5,352 bases of DNA from positions 1-5,352 of the forward strand of contig DMKG01000043.1 in assembly GCA_003454415.1 (NCBI GenBank). The letters run 5' to 3'. Position numbers and translations under genes: made by a program. The DNA comes from Alphaproteobacteria bacterium (lineage in GTDB: Bacteria; Pseudomonadota; Alphaproteobacteria; UBA11222). Positions 1-5,352 of the stretch are shown in pieces (position 1 is the stretch's first letter; every line of letters begins with the position of its first letter). The notes beneath the pieces are model-generated. The model was not told the DNA's origin, made no database searches, and saw nothing but the letters and a program-made list of their open reading frames with translations.

Positions 1-896
1 TTGGATTTGAGATATTCGCTGGGAAGTTTGCTCAAGCCCCGGATGATGCCGTCCTGGGCGTGGTTGAAGGCCGCATGGTCCATCCGGTACATATAATGGG
101 GCATCCAGCCCGCATCACCTTCGGCGCAGACGAGCTTCAGCTTCGGGAAACGCTCGAACGCGCCGCCCAGCACGATGGTGCCGACTACGTCCTGCACCGC
201 GCGTATGATGCCAAGAAACGCGTTGACCGGGTGACCGCGGCGCTGGTCGTAAATGCCGCCGCCACGCGCCGTCAGGATATGGAAACAGATGGGCAGATCC
301 AGATCCGTGGCGCATTGCCACAGAGCGTCATAATCCGGATGGTCATAATCCTCATAACCGGGGAAGCCCGGCATCATCATGCCGGCCATGCCCATTTCCT
401 TGGCGCGGCGGAAATCCTCGATCGCGCTGTCCACGTCACGCACGGCGGTCATGGCCAGGCCGAACAGCCGGTCGGGAGCGTCCGCGCAGAACCCCTGCAG
501 CCAGCGGTTATAGGCTTTCATGCAGGCGTCCTTGTAGTCCATATCGCGGTGAATGCAGAGCGCCATGCCGAGCGAGGCATAAATGAGTTCGGCGGCGATC
601 CCGTCACGGTCCATGAAGGCCGTGCGCGCCTTCGCGTCATAACCGCCCGGACGCACTTCGCTCCACTGCATCTTTTTGGCGCGCTTGGCGCGTTCCGCCA
701 CCGTCAATCCCGCGCCGTCAATGAAGCCGATCGGGGCGGAGCGCTTCATACCCTCCACCAGATAGATGTCCCCCCCATCTTCCTGCCGGACGACGCGCGG
801 CGCCTTGTCGCGGTATTTCGGATCGATGAAATCGACGTAACAGTTTGGCGGTTCGACGATGTGGCTGTCGGCGGAGATCGTTCCTTGAGGGATCAT
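1..896 (-). CDS. Amidohydrolase-2 family protein, copy A (C-terminus beyond window)
   Basis: The reading frame is open from an ATG at 896 to the left edge, giving 298 residues of a protein that continues outside the window; by comparison with the neighbouring paralogue about 85-90 C-terminal residues are missing. It starts MIPQGTISADSHIVEPPNCY. What is seen: an N-terminal DSH..EP signature (residues 10-15), the MDRDGIAAE segment (95-103), a CFHIL strand with a candidate metal-ligand His206, and CAEGDAGWMP near 257-266. These fit the PF04909/COG2159 metal-dependent TIM-barrel hydrolases and decarboxylases, a cytoplasmic superfamily that includes ACMSD and several aromatic-acid decarboxylases. 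Substrate and reaction cannot be told from sequence. By hand alignment about 200 of 298 residues match the upstream paralogue. ERFP occurs here where the paralogue has ERHP. It is preceded by a good Shine-Dalgarno and, further up, by a terminator-like hairpin, so it is probably transcribed by read-through or from a weak promoter I cannot define. The family call is firm; the function is not. Confidence 0.9.
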   Translation of the reverse strand, partial: MIPQGTISADSHIVEPPNCYVDFIDPKYRDKAPRVVRQEDGGDIYLVEGMKRSAPIGFIDGAGLTVAERAKRAKKMQWSEVRPGGYDAKARTAFMDRDGIAAELIYASLGMALCIHRDMDYKDACMKAYNRWLQGFCADAPDRLFGLAMTAVRDVDSAIEDFRRAKEMGMAGMMMPGFPGYEDYDHPDYDALWQCATDLDLPICFHILTARGGGIYDQRRGHPVNAFLGIIRAVQDVVGTIVLGGAFERFPKLKLVCAEGDAGWMPHYMYRMDHAAFNHAQDGIIRGLSKLPSEYLKS

Positions 897-903
897 TGAA
901 TTG

Positions 904-910
904 CTCCTCT
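904..910 (-). promoter_or_regulatory. Ribosome binding site of amidohydrolase copy A
   Basis: The minus strand reads AGAGGAG, then seven bases, then ATG at 896. This near-ideal Shine-Dalgarno fixes the start of copy A and shows that it has its own translation initiation despite the hairpin just upstream. Confidence 0.8.
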
Positions 911-934
911 TGACGGGTTGGCGGGAGTTACTGA

Positions 935-971
935 TAAAACAATGGCGGCAGAGTACACGCCGCCGCCATTG
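935..971 (-). terminator. Rho-independent terminator or attenuator between the two amidohydrolase genes
   Basis: On the minus strand a perfect 10-bp stem (CAATGGCGGC pairing with GCCGCCATTG, at 962-971 and 940-949) closes a 12-base loop and is followed at once by TTTTAT (939-934). It starts 23 bases after the stop codon of the upstream gene. The form is that of an intrinsic terminator, but a co-directional paralogue starts only 44 bases beyond the stem, so it may act as a partial terminator that sets the ratio of the two products, or as a 3'-end stabiliser. Seen directly: stem and U-tract. Inferred: its effect on transcription. Confidence 0.75.
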
Positions 972-994
972 CGTGTATAGTTTTATATTCCAGG

Positions 995-2155
995 CTATTC
1001 CGCCGCCATCCTGTTCATCTGCCAGGATTCATTACCTGCGGGAAGGTTGAACAGCTGGGCGGCGTTATCGCGCATGATCGCCTGGCGCTGCGCCTCTGTC
1101 AGTACGCCGGCATGCTCTTTGAGCAGTTCCTGCGATTTCGGCCAGGTGGAATCCGTATGCGGAAAATCATTCGCCCAGATGAGCTGCCTGTAATTCATCA
1201 GATGCGCCGTCTCGAAGGCGATCCAGTCATCCTGGAAGGTCATCCAGACATTGGATTTGAGATATTCGCTGGGCAGTTTGCTCAGCCCTCTGAGGAGGCC
1301 GCCCACCACGTTGAATTTCGCCGCATGATCCATCCGGTACATGTAATGGGGCATCCAGCCCGCATCGCCCTCCGCGCAGACGAGTTTCAGCTTCGGATGC
1401 CGCTCGAAAACGCCGCCCAGCACCATCATGCCGACCACATCCTGCACGGCGCGGATGATGGTCATGAAACTGTTCATCGAATGGCCGCGGAAAGGATTGC
1501 TTCTCCTGGACATGCCGCCGGATTTCGAGGTCAGGATATGGAAACAGATCGGCAGGCCGAGATCGCTGGCGCATTCCCATAACGCGTCATAGGAGGGATG
1601 ATCGTAATCCTCATGCACCGGCTCGCCCGGCATCATCATGCCCACGAAACCCATTTCCTTGGCGCGGCGGAAATCCTCGATCGCGCTGTCCACATCGCGC
1701 ACGGCGGTCATGGCGAGACCGAACAGCCGGTTCGGCAGTCCTTCGCAGAACTGCTGCAGCCACCGGTTATAGGCCTGCATGCAGGCATTCTTGTATTCCG
1801 GATCCGGATGGGTGCACAGAGCCATGCCGACGGAGGCGTAAAGAATTTCCGCCGCTATGCCGTCCCGGTCCATCTCCGCAGCGCGCGCCTTCGGATTCCA
1901 GCCCGCAAGCCGTGTATCCTCGAACTTGATTTTATCCACTCTCGCCTTGCGCTCGGGGATCGACCATCCGGCCCCGTCAAGCAGCGCGAGCGGAACATTG
2001 CGCTTCAGATCCTTGATGACATAAACGTCGTGGCCATCCGGCATGGTTTCGATCCGGGGCGCATCGGCGCGGTATTTGGGATCGATGAAGTCGATGTAAC
2101 AATTAGGCGGTTCGCTTACATGACTGTCTGCGGAAATGGCGCCTCTGGGTATCAT
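995..2155 (-). CDS. Amidohydrolase-2 family protein, copy B (complete)
   Basis: This is a complete 386-residue protein of the PF04909/COG2159-like amidohydrolase-2 family (TIM-barrel, metal-dependent, cytoplasmic hydrolases or non-oxidative decarboxylases). Motifs seen: DSHVSEP at 10-16; MDRDGIAAE at 95-103; CFHIL with His206 as a likely metal ligand; ERHPKLKLVCAEGDAGWMP at 251-269; and WANDFPHTDSTWP at 327-339, where Asp330 and His333 match the family's conserved C-terminal D-x-P-H signature. Length is normal for the family. The ATG at 2155 is preferred over an in-frame ATG at 2176 because it has a GGGAG ribosome binding site eight bases upstream, gives the same N-terminus as the paralogue (MIPxGxISADSH), and the upstream ATG has no Shine-Dalgarno. 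It is first in a two-gene tandem and is preceded by a promoter with an overlapping palindrome. Many relatives act in breakdown of aromatic or carboxylated compounds; the substrate here is unknown. Confidence 0.92.
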   Translation of the reverse strand: MIPRGAISADSHVSEPPNCYIDFIDPKYRADAPRIETMPDGHDVYVIKDLKRNVPLALLDGAGWSIPERKARVDKIKFEDTRLAGWNPKARAAEMDRDGIAAEILYASVGMALCTHPDPEYKNACMQAYNRWLQQFCEGLPNRLFGLAMTAVRDVDSAIEDFRRAKEMGFVGMMMPGEPVHEDYDHPSYDALWECASDLGLPICFHILTSKSGGMSRRSNPFRGHSMNSFMTIIRAVQDVVGMMVLGGVFERHPKLKLVCAEGDAGWMPHYMYRMDHAAKFNVVGGLLRGLSKLPSEYLKSNVWMTFQDDWIAFETAHLMNYRQLIWANDFPHTDSTWPKSQELLKEHAGVLTEAQRQAIMRDNAAQLFNLPAGNESWQMNRMAAE

Positions 2156-2163
2156 GGCCTTTT

Positions 2164-2168
2164 CTCCC
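2164..2168 (-). promoter_or_regulatory. Ribosome binding site that decides the start of copy B
   Basis: The minus strand carries GGGAG eight bases before the ATG at 2155. The alternative ATG at 2176 is preceded only by A/T-rich sequence with no Shine-Dalgarno, so the shorter 386-residue product is the better call. Confidence 0.75.
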
Positions 2169-2189
2169 ACTCGCATTGTTATGTTTGTA

Positions 2190-2205
2190 ATTTATGATCA
2201 TAAAT
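2190..2205. promoter_or_regulatory. 16-bp perfect palindrome, candidate operator over the -10 region
   Basis: ATTTATGATCATAAAT reads the same on both strands. It covers the predicted -10 region of the amidohydrolase promoter, where a bound dimeric regulator would block RNA polymerase. No regulator gene is present in the window, and the half-site does not by itself identify a family (TetR and GntR types are possible). A similar palindrome is not seen in front of the downstream paralogue. Confidence 0.55.
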
Positions 2206-2222
2206 GGACGCCCCAGTGTCAA
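2194..2222 (-). promoter_or_regulatory. Predicted sigma-70-type promoter of the amidohydrolase pair
   Basis: On the minus strand a perfect TTGACA lies at 2222-2217. With a 17-base spacer the -10 hexamer would be GATCAT (2199-2194), matching four of six consensus positions; the neighbouring TATGAT or CATAAA are alternatives with poorer spacing. Transcription would start near 2187, giving a leader of about 30 bases before the ATG at 2155. The -35 box is convincing and the -10 box moderate. Confidence 0.55.
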
Positions 2223-2351
2223 GCCGCACGCAAGCCGAAAGCCAAATTTTTTCCACAGTTAATTCCTGTAATGGGATGATGGTAGGTGTAGACGGCGCTT
2301 TCGCCACCCGTTACATTAATTTGTGTTGGCTTTGATTCTTGCCACAAAATC

Positions 2352-2379
2352 TGGATTCAGCCCGCCCGGGCTGCATCCA
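2352..2379 (+). other. Hairpin in the leader of the ybjN-proC operon
   Basis: TGGAT, one mismatch, CAGCCC, a GCCC loop, GGGCTG, one mismatch, ATCCA: eleven base pairs around a tetraloop. It ends eight bases before the Shine-Dalgarno of the YbjN-domain gene. No T-tract follows on the plus strand, so it is not a standard terminator for rightward transcription. It may stabilise the 5' end or affect ribosome access. The structure is seen directly; the role is inferred. Confidence 0.5.
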
Positions 2380-2387
2380 TCCGTTAT

Positions 2388-2394
2388 AGGGAGG
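2388..2394 (+). promoter_or_regulatory. Ribosome binding site of the YbjN-domain gene
   Basis: AGGGAGG followed by six bases and ATG at 2401. It decides against an in-frame TTG at 2323, which would add 26 residues unlike the family and lacks a ribosome binding site. Confidence 0.85.
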
Positions 2395-2400
2395 CGCAAA

Positions 2401-2916
2401 ATGGGCGCGAACCGTCCGGCATATGATCTCCACAGCAAAGAATCACGATACATTAATCCCTTGGACACTATTGAAGAAGTTTGCGGCCGCCGGGACTGGG
2501 CCTGGGAGCGCGACGAGGATGACGCCCTGACGTTGTTCTCGGGAAATAAATGGACAGATTTCAGGCTGGCCATCAACTATCTGCGGGATTGCCAGGCCCT
2601 GCAGCTCATGCTCCTGTTTGACCCGAAAGTGCCGGATACCCGCCAGGCGGAGGTATTGCGTCTGCTGGCCCAGGCCAATTCCCGGAACTGGCTCGGCCAT
2701 TTCGACTGGTGGGAAGAAGAACGCGCCGTCATGTTCCGTTACGGACTGCCCCTTCGCGGGGCCAGCCTGGCCGCCAGACAATGCGAAGATGTGATCGATC
2801 TTGCGCTGGAGGCCTGCGAAATGTTTTTTCCTGCGCTACAATATGTACTCTGGTCCGGGCTGGGCGCCGAGGAGGCTATCCGCCTTTGCCAGATGCAGAC
2901 AGTAGGAGAAGCGTGA
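2401..2916 (+). CDS. YbjN domain-containing protein
   Basis: This 171-residue soluble protein has no signal peptide or membrane segment. It matches the alphaproteobacterial YbjN-domain family (PF10722, once called bacterial sensory transduction regulators): NPLDTIEEV near 19-27 opens the domain, then a W/E-rich strand with ALTLFSGNKWTDFRL (42-56), ALQLMLLFDPKVPD (66-79), NWLGHFDWWEEERAVMFRYGLPLRG (96-120), and the typical C-terminus ending in TVGEA. The fold resembles a type III secretion chaperone; the molecular role is not established, although E. coli YbjN has been linked to stress, motility and multicopy suppression. The gene is read with proC, whose start overlaps its stop codon, and this pairing recurs in alphaproteobacteria from memory. 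That suggests a conserved link, but I cannot say what it is. Identification rests on pattern recognition, not a profile search. Confidence 0.88.
   Translation: MGANRPAYDLHSKESRYINPLDTIEEVCGRRDWAWERDEDDALTLFSGNKWTDFRLAINYLRDCQALQLMLLFDPKVPDTRQAEVLRLLAQANSRNWLGHFDWWEEERAVMFRYGLPLRGASLAARQCEDVIDLALEACEMFFPALQYVLWSGLGAEEAIRLCQMQTVGEA
2904..2908 (+). promoter_or_regulatory. Ribosome binding site of proC, inside the YbjN-domain gene
   Basis: AGGAG lies four bases before GTG at 2913, inside the last codons of the upstream gene. It supports the GTG start and re-initiation at the overlapping GTGA, which is a translational-coupling arrangement. Confidence 0.75.
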
Positions 2917-3716
2917 ACACCATCCTGTTGACTGGCGCCGGCAAAATGGGTTCCGCCTTGTTGCGCGGATGGCTGGCGCATGGGATCGCCCCCGAACGCC
3001 TGGCGGTATTTGAACCCCAGCCCAGCGGTGATTTGCTGGCCCTGGGCGCGGAACACAAATTCCGCCTTAATCCCGCGATCGCCGGGATCCGGGAGGTGGA
3101 GGCGCTGGTGCTGGCGGTCAAACCTCAATCCATGCAGGACGCCTTACCCGCCTTTTCCCCATGCGCATCGGAGAAGACGCTGGTGCTCTCCATAGCGGCA
3201 GGCAAACCGGTCGGTTTTCTGGAACCGTTTTTTCCCGTTTCACCGATCGTGCGCGCCATGCCCAACACCCCGGCGGCCATCGGTCAGGGGATTACGGCGC
3301 TTTACGCCAATGCCCGCGTCACCAGGACGCAGCGTGATCTGGCCACCCTTCTGATGAAGGCGGCGGGGGAAACCGTATGGATCGGCGATGAGGCCTTGAT
3401 GGACCCGGTGACCGCGGTTTCCGGCAGCGGTCCCGCCTATGTATTTCTGCTGATCGAGGCGCTTGCTCTGGCGGGGGAGAAAGCGGGTCTGGATTCCGCG
3501 CTTGCCGGCCGTCTTGCCCGGCAGACCGTGATCGGCGCCGCCGCTCTTGCAGCGCAGTCCCCCGAAAGCGCCGCCCAATTGCGTGAAAACGTGACGAGCC
3601 CGGGCGGCACGACGGCGGCCGCGCTTTCCGTGCTGATGGGCTCCCATGGTCTGGGGGCTCTGATGGAGGAAGCCGTGGCCGCCGCCAGCAGGCGCTCCCG
3701 CGAACTGGCGGAATGA
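2913..3716 (+). CDS. proC: Pyrroline-5-carboxylate reductase
   Basis: ProC reduces 1-pyrroline-5-carboxylate to L-proline with NAD(P)H, the last step of proline synthesis, in the cytoplasm. The 267-residue product has the usual length. Seen: a Rossmann-fold dinucleotide motif TGAGKMG (7-13), VLAVKPQ (66-72), the substrate-side segment RAMPNTPAAIGQGIT (114-128), the C-terminal helical dimer domain with DPVTAVSGSGPAYVFLLIEAL (164-184), and LRENVTSPGGTTAAAL (223-238), the family signature. The start is a GTG overlapping the upstream stop as GTGA, preceded by AGGAG; earlier in-frame starts would add residues that overlap the YbjN-domain gene and are unlike ProC. It is second in a two-gene operon and converges with ispE, 12 bp separating the stop codons. 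No terminator is visible downstream. Nothing key appears to be missing. Confidence 0.97.
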   Translation: MNTILLTGAGKMGSALLRGWLAHGIAPERLAVFEPQPSGDLLALGAEHKFRLNPAIAGIREVEALVLAVKPQSMQDALPAFSPCASEKTLVLSIAAGKPVGFLEPFFPVSPIVRAMPNTPAAIGQGITALYANARVTRTQRDLATLLMKAAGETVWIGDEALMDPVTAVSGSGPAYVFLLIEALALAGEKAGLDSALAGRLARQTVIGAAALAAQSPESAAQLRENVTSPGGTTAAALSVLMGSHGLGALMEEAVAAASRRSRELAE

Positions 3717-3728
3717 CCCCCCCGAAAA

Positions 3729-4601
3729 CTACGCCAGCCGCGTCTGCGTCATCCAGTAGCCGGGATGCGCGCGCGCCATTGCATTTGCGGCTTGCGCCAA
3801 TTCGCTGGCGCGGGCAAACAGACCGAAACAGGTTGCGCCGCTGCCGGACATGCGCGCCAGAAGACACCCGGGCGCCCGATCCAGCGCATCCAGCACGGTC
3901 TGAATTTCCGGCGCCAATTCCATGGCGGGCGCCTGCAGATCGTTTTTACGTTTTCCCAGATATTGCGCCATTTCCCGTACATCAGAAAAACGCTCCGGCA
4001 GAGGAGACGACGCCTCGCTGAAACGGCCGCGAAGGTTTTCAAATACGGCTTTGGTGGACAATGCGACGCCCGGGTTGACGAGCAGCGCATAACAGGATGG
4101 AATTTCAGGCGCATCCGTCAATTGCTCGCCCACCCCGCGCATGATGGCGGGCCGGCCGCGCAGACAGACCGGGACATCGGCGCCCAGTTCCAGCGCCAGA
4201 GCGGATAATACGCTCTCATCCAGCTCCATCCGCCAATGTTTCATCAGGGAACGGATCACCGCCGCGGCGTCGGAGGACCCTCCGCCAAGGCCGGCGGCGA
4301 CTGGAACGTTTTTATGGAGGCGGAGCGCCGCCCTTGCAGGCCGGGAGGCATGGCGGGCCAGCAGCCTGGCGGCGCGGAACGCAAGATTATCCGCAATCGC
4401 GCCGCAATCGGCGGCAAAGGCTCCTTCCACTTGCAAGGTAAGATCATCCCCCTCCTCCACCTCGATCCGGTCCCCGAAGCGCGTGAAAGCGGCGAGGCTT
4501 TCTATCTGATGATAGCCGCCGGCGTCTCGTCCCAGCACATGGAGATAAAGATTCAGCTTGGCTGGAGCGTGTCCGGCGGGCGGTTCAGGATTTCTGCGCA
4601 C
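3729..4601 (-). CDS. ispE: 4-diphosphocytidyl-2-C-methyl-D-erythritol kinase
   Basis: IspE phosphorylates the 2-hydroxyl of CDP-methylerythritol using ATP, the fourth step of the MEP (non-mevalonate) route to isoprenoids, in the cytoplasm. The 290-residue product is a GHMP kinase of normal length. Seen: APAKLNLYLHVLGRDAGGYH (12-31) with the likely catalytic Lys15 and substrate-side His31; the glycine-rich ATP loop VPVAAGLGGGSSDAAA (99-114); GADVPVCL (140-147) with the likely catalytic Asp142; and the GHMP C-terminal motif ARMSGSGATCFGLF (249-262). The start is a GTG at 4601 inside the end of the upstream TPR gene, a 17-bp overlap. There is no strong Shine-Dalgarno before it, so translation probably depends on coupling to the TPR gene. 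No other in-frame ATG, GTG or TTG fits upstream, and later ones would remove the catalytic Lys segment. It ends 12 bp from the proC stop codon. Confidence 0.97.
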   Translation of the reverse strand: MRRNPEPPAGHAPAKLNLYLHVLGRDAGGYHQIESLAAFTRFGDRIEVEEGDDLTLQVEGAFAADCGAIADNLAFRAARLLARHASRPARAALRLHKNVPVAAGLGGGSSDAAAVIRSLMKHWRMELDESVLSALALELGADVPVCLRGRPAIMRGVGEQLTDAPEIPSCYALLVNPGVALSTKAVFENLRGRFSEASSPLPERFSDVREMAQYLGKRKNDLQAPAMELAPEIQTVLDALDRAPGCLLARMSGSGATCFGLFARASELAQAANAMARAHPGYWMTQTRLA

Positions 4602-5352
4602 TGGCGCCAGCCGGTTCAGCAGGCTGTTCCGCGCCGCTCAAGCCAAATTGAAGTTTCTGTTCTATGCTGCGCCTGACATCAGGATCGGGATCGAATGTAA
4701 GCGCGCGGCGCCATTGAAATTCGGCCTCAAGCCTGCGCCCCACCTGCCAATACGCATCCCCCAGATGGTCATTGATGACGGCGTCCTGCGGCATCAGGGT
4801 AATGGCGTTTTCAAGGGTTTCAACCGCACGATGAAAATCACCCATGCGGTAATGCATCCAGCCAAGACTGTCGATGATCGCGCCGTCATCAGGGCGCTGG
4901 CTGGCCGCCTTTTCAATCATGGATTTGGCGCGCGGCAGGTTGACGCCCTTGTCGATCCAGGAATAGGCGAGATAATTGAGCACATTGGGCTGATCGGGCT
5001 CCAGTTCCAGCGCCTGCAATAGATCGCGTTCCGCAGGCGGCCATTCTCCCGCGCGCTCAAGGCTGATTCCACGGGCATAGAGCAGTGGCCAATGGTGGGG
5101 CTTGAGATCGCCGGTTTCGGCGAGGACCCTGTTATAAACAGGGACTGCGTCCTTGAACCGGTCATGGCTGCGCAGCAGATCGGCTAAAGCGATCAGGGCG
5201 TCCCGGGCGTTGGGGTATTCAGCCTGGTAACGCTCCAGTGTTTTTATCGCCTCGTCCGTCCGGTTCAATTGACTCTGATTAAGCGCGATCTGAATGCGCG
5301 CCGATTCATATAGGGGCGAGCCGGCCGGAATGGTTTCGCTGACCGCGATCGC
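4585..5352 (-). CDS. Tetratricopeptide repeat protein (N-terminus beyond window)
   Basis: The frame is open from the right edge to the stop at 4585, giving 255 C-terminal residues of a longer protein. A TTG at 5268 is in frame but is not the start, because coding sequence of the same repeat type continues upstream of it to the edge. The visible part is built of 34-residue TPR units: around 15-46 (LYESARIQIALNQSQLNRTD...), 50-83, 88-119 (LLYARGISLERAGEW...ALELEPDQ), 123-154 (LNYLAYSWIDKGVNLPRA), 157-188 (IIDSLGWMHYRMGDFHRAVETLENAITLMPQD) and 191-224 (VINDHLGDAYWQVGRRLEAEFQWRRALTFDPD). A Pro/Ala-rich tail (239-255) follows. TPRs are helical protein-protein interaction scaffolds. In alphaproteobacteria such proteins are often exported or envelope-associated, but the N-terminus that would show a signal peptide is not in the window. 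It sits directly upstream of ispE with a 17-bp overlap, an arrangement I recall from other alphaproteobacteria. Its specific partner is unknown. Confidence 0.92.
   Translation of the reverse strand, partial: AIAVSETIPAGSPLYESARIQIALNQSQLNRTDEAIKTLERYQAEYPNARDALIALADLLRSHDRFKDAVPVYNRVLAETGDLKPHHWPLLYARGISLERAGEWPPAERDLLQALELEPDQPNVLNYLAYSWIDKGVNLPRAKSMIEKAASQRPDDGAIIDSLGWMHYRMGDFHRAVETLENAITLMPQDAVINDHLGDAYWQVGRRLEAEFQWRRALTFDPDPDVRRSIEQKLQFGLSGAEQPAEPAGASAQKS

Larger units (their letters stand above)
2206..2400. other. Divergent intergenic region between the amidohydrolase pair and ybjN-proC
   Basis: Together with 2156-2205 this is a 245-bp gap between divergently read genes. It holds the leftward -35 box, an A/T-rich stretch around 2250-2275, a small GGCG-CTTT-CGCC hairpin at 2294-2305 and a larger hairpin at 2352-2379. 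I see no convincing short coding sequence. The rightward operon must have a promoter here, but no -35/-10 pair stands out: GTTACA at 2310-2315 with GATTCT at 2334-2339 is the best, and it is weak. Confidence 0.6.

Noticed and set aside
60..899. Long plus-strand open frame of 279 codons opposite amidohydrolase copy A
   Set aside because: Its product resembles no family and is rich in His, Arg and Ala, as expected from the complement of a GC-rich gene. The minus-strand frame is clearly an amidohydrolase with a good ribosome binding site.
2156..2176. Seven-residue N-terminal extension of copy B from the ATG at 2176
   Set aside because: There is no Shine-Dalgarno before 2176, and the paralogue lacks the extension.
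1598..2197. Plus-strand open frame opposite copy B
   Set aside because: It is antisense to a well-supported gene, and a similar frame opposite copy A simply reflects the paralogy of the minus-strand genes.
2294..2305. GGCG-CTTT-CGCC mini-hairpin in the divergent intergenic region
   Set aside because: Only four base pairs, no T-tract and no clear position relative to a promoter; likely chance in GC-rich DNA.
2709..2912. Extended ProC N-terminus of 68 residues
   Set aside because: It would overlap the YbjN-domain gene out of frame, and the residues are unlike ProC. The GTG at 2913 has a good ribosome binding site directly before the Rossmann motif.
5266..5268. TTG as the start codon of the TPR protein
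   Set aside because: The frame stays open upstream to the window edge and encodes sequence that continues the repeat pattern, so the gene is cut by the edge.
1..5352. Mobile elements, CRISPR repeats, tRNA or rRNA genes, toxin-antitoxin or defence genes
   Set aside because: I looked for repeated spacers, transposase motifs, terminal inverted repeats and tRNA-like sequence on both strands and saw none; the only long repeat is the paralogous gene pair.

Overview
This window looks like chromosomal DNA from an alphaproteobacterium. The evidence is a moderately high G+C content (judged by eye, not computed), a YbjN-domain gene directly upstream of proC, a TPR gene directly upstream of ispE, and the character of the proteins. 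I cannot name a genus.

Positions 1-2155 hold two tandem paralogous genes on the minus strand, both amidohydrolase-2-type (PF04909/COG2159-like) TIM-barrel metal hydrolases or decarboxylases. The upstream copy (995-2155) is complete. The downstream copy (1-896) loses its C-terminal part at the window edge. The 98-bp gap between them holds a strong hairpin with a U-tract on the minus strand, so the second gene is probably partly uncoupled from the first. Upstream of the first gene, a consensus -35 box and a 16-bp perfect palindrome overlapping the likely -10 region suggest a repressor-controlled promoter.

Positions 2156-2400 form a divergent intergenic region. It separates this accessory, probably catabolic pair from a housekeeping block and contains a hairpin in the leader of the rightward operon.

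Positions 2401-3716 (plus strand) encode a YbjN-domain protein and ProC (pyrroline-5-carboxylate reductase, last step of proline synthesis). Their start and stop codons overlap, so they are probably translationally coupled. Positions 3729-5352 (minus strand) encode the C-terminal part of a TPR protein, cut by the right edge, followed with a 17-bp overlap by IspE (4-diphosphocytidyl-2-C-methyl-D-erythritol kinase of the MEP isoprenoid pathway). proC and ispE converge with only 12 bp between their stop codons.

I found no RNA gene, CRISPR array, insertion sequence or clear new system. The most interesting material is the duplicated amidohydrolase pair: its uneven divergence, the terminator between the copies and the palindromic operator candidate.
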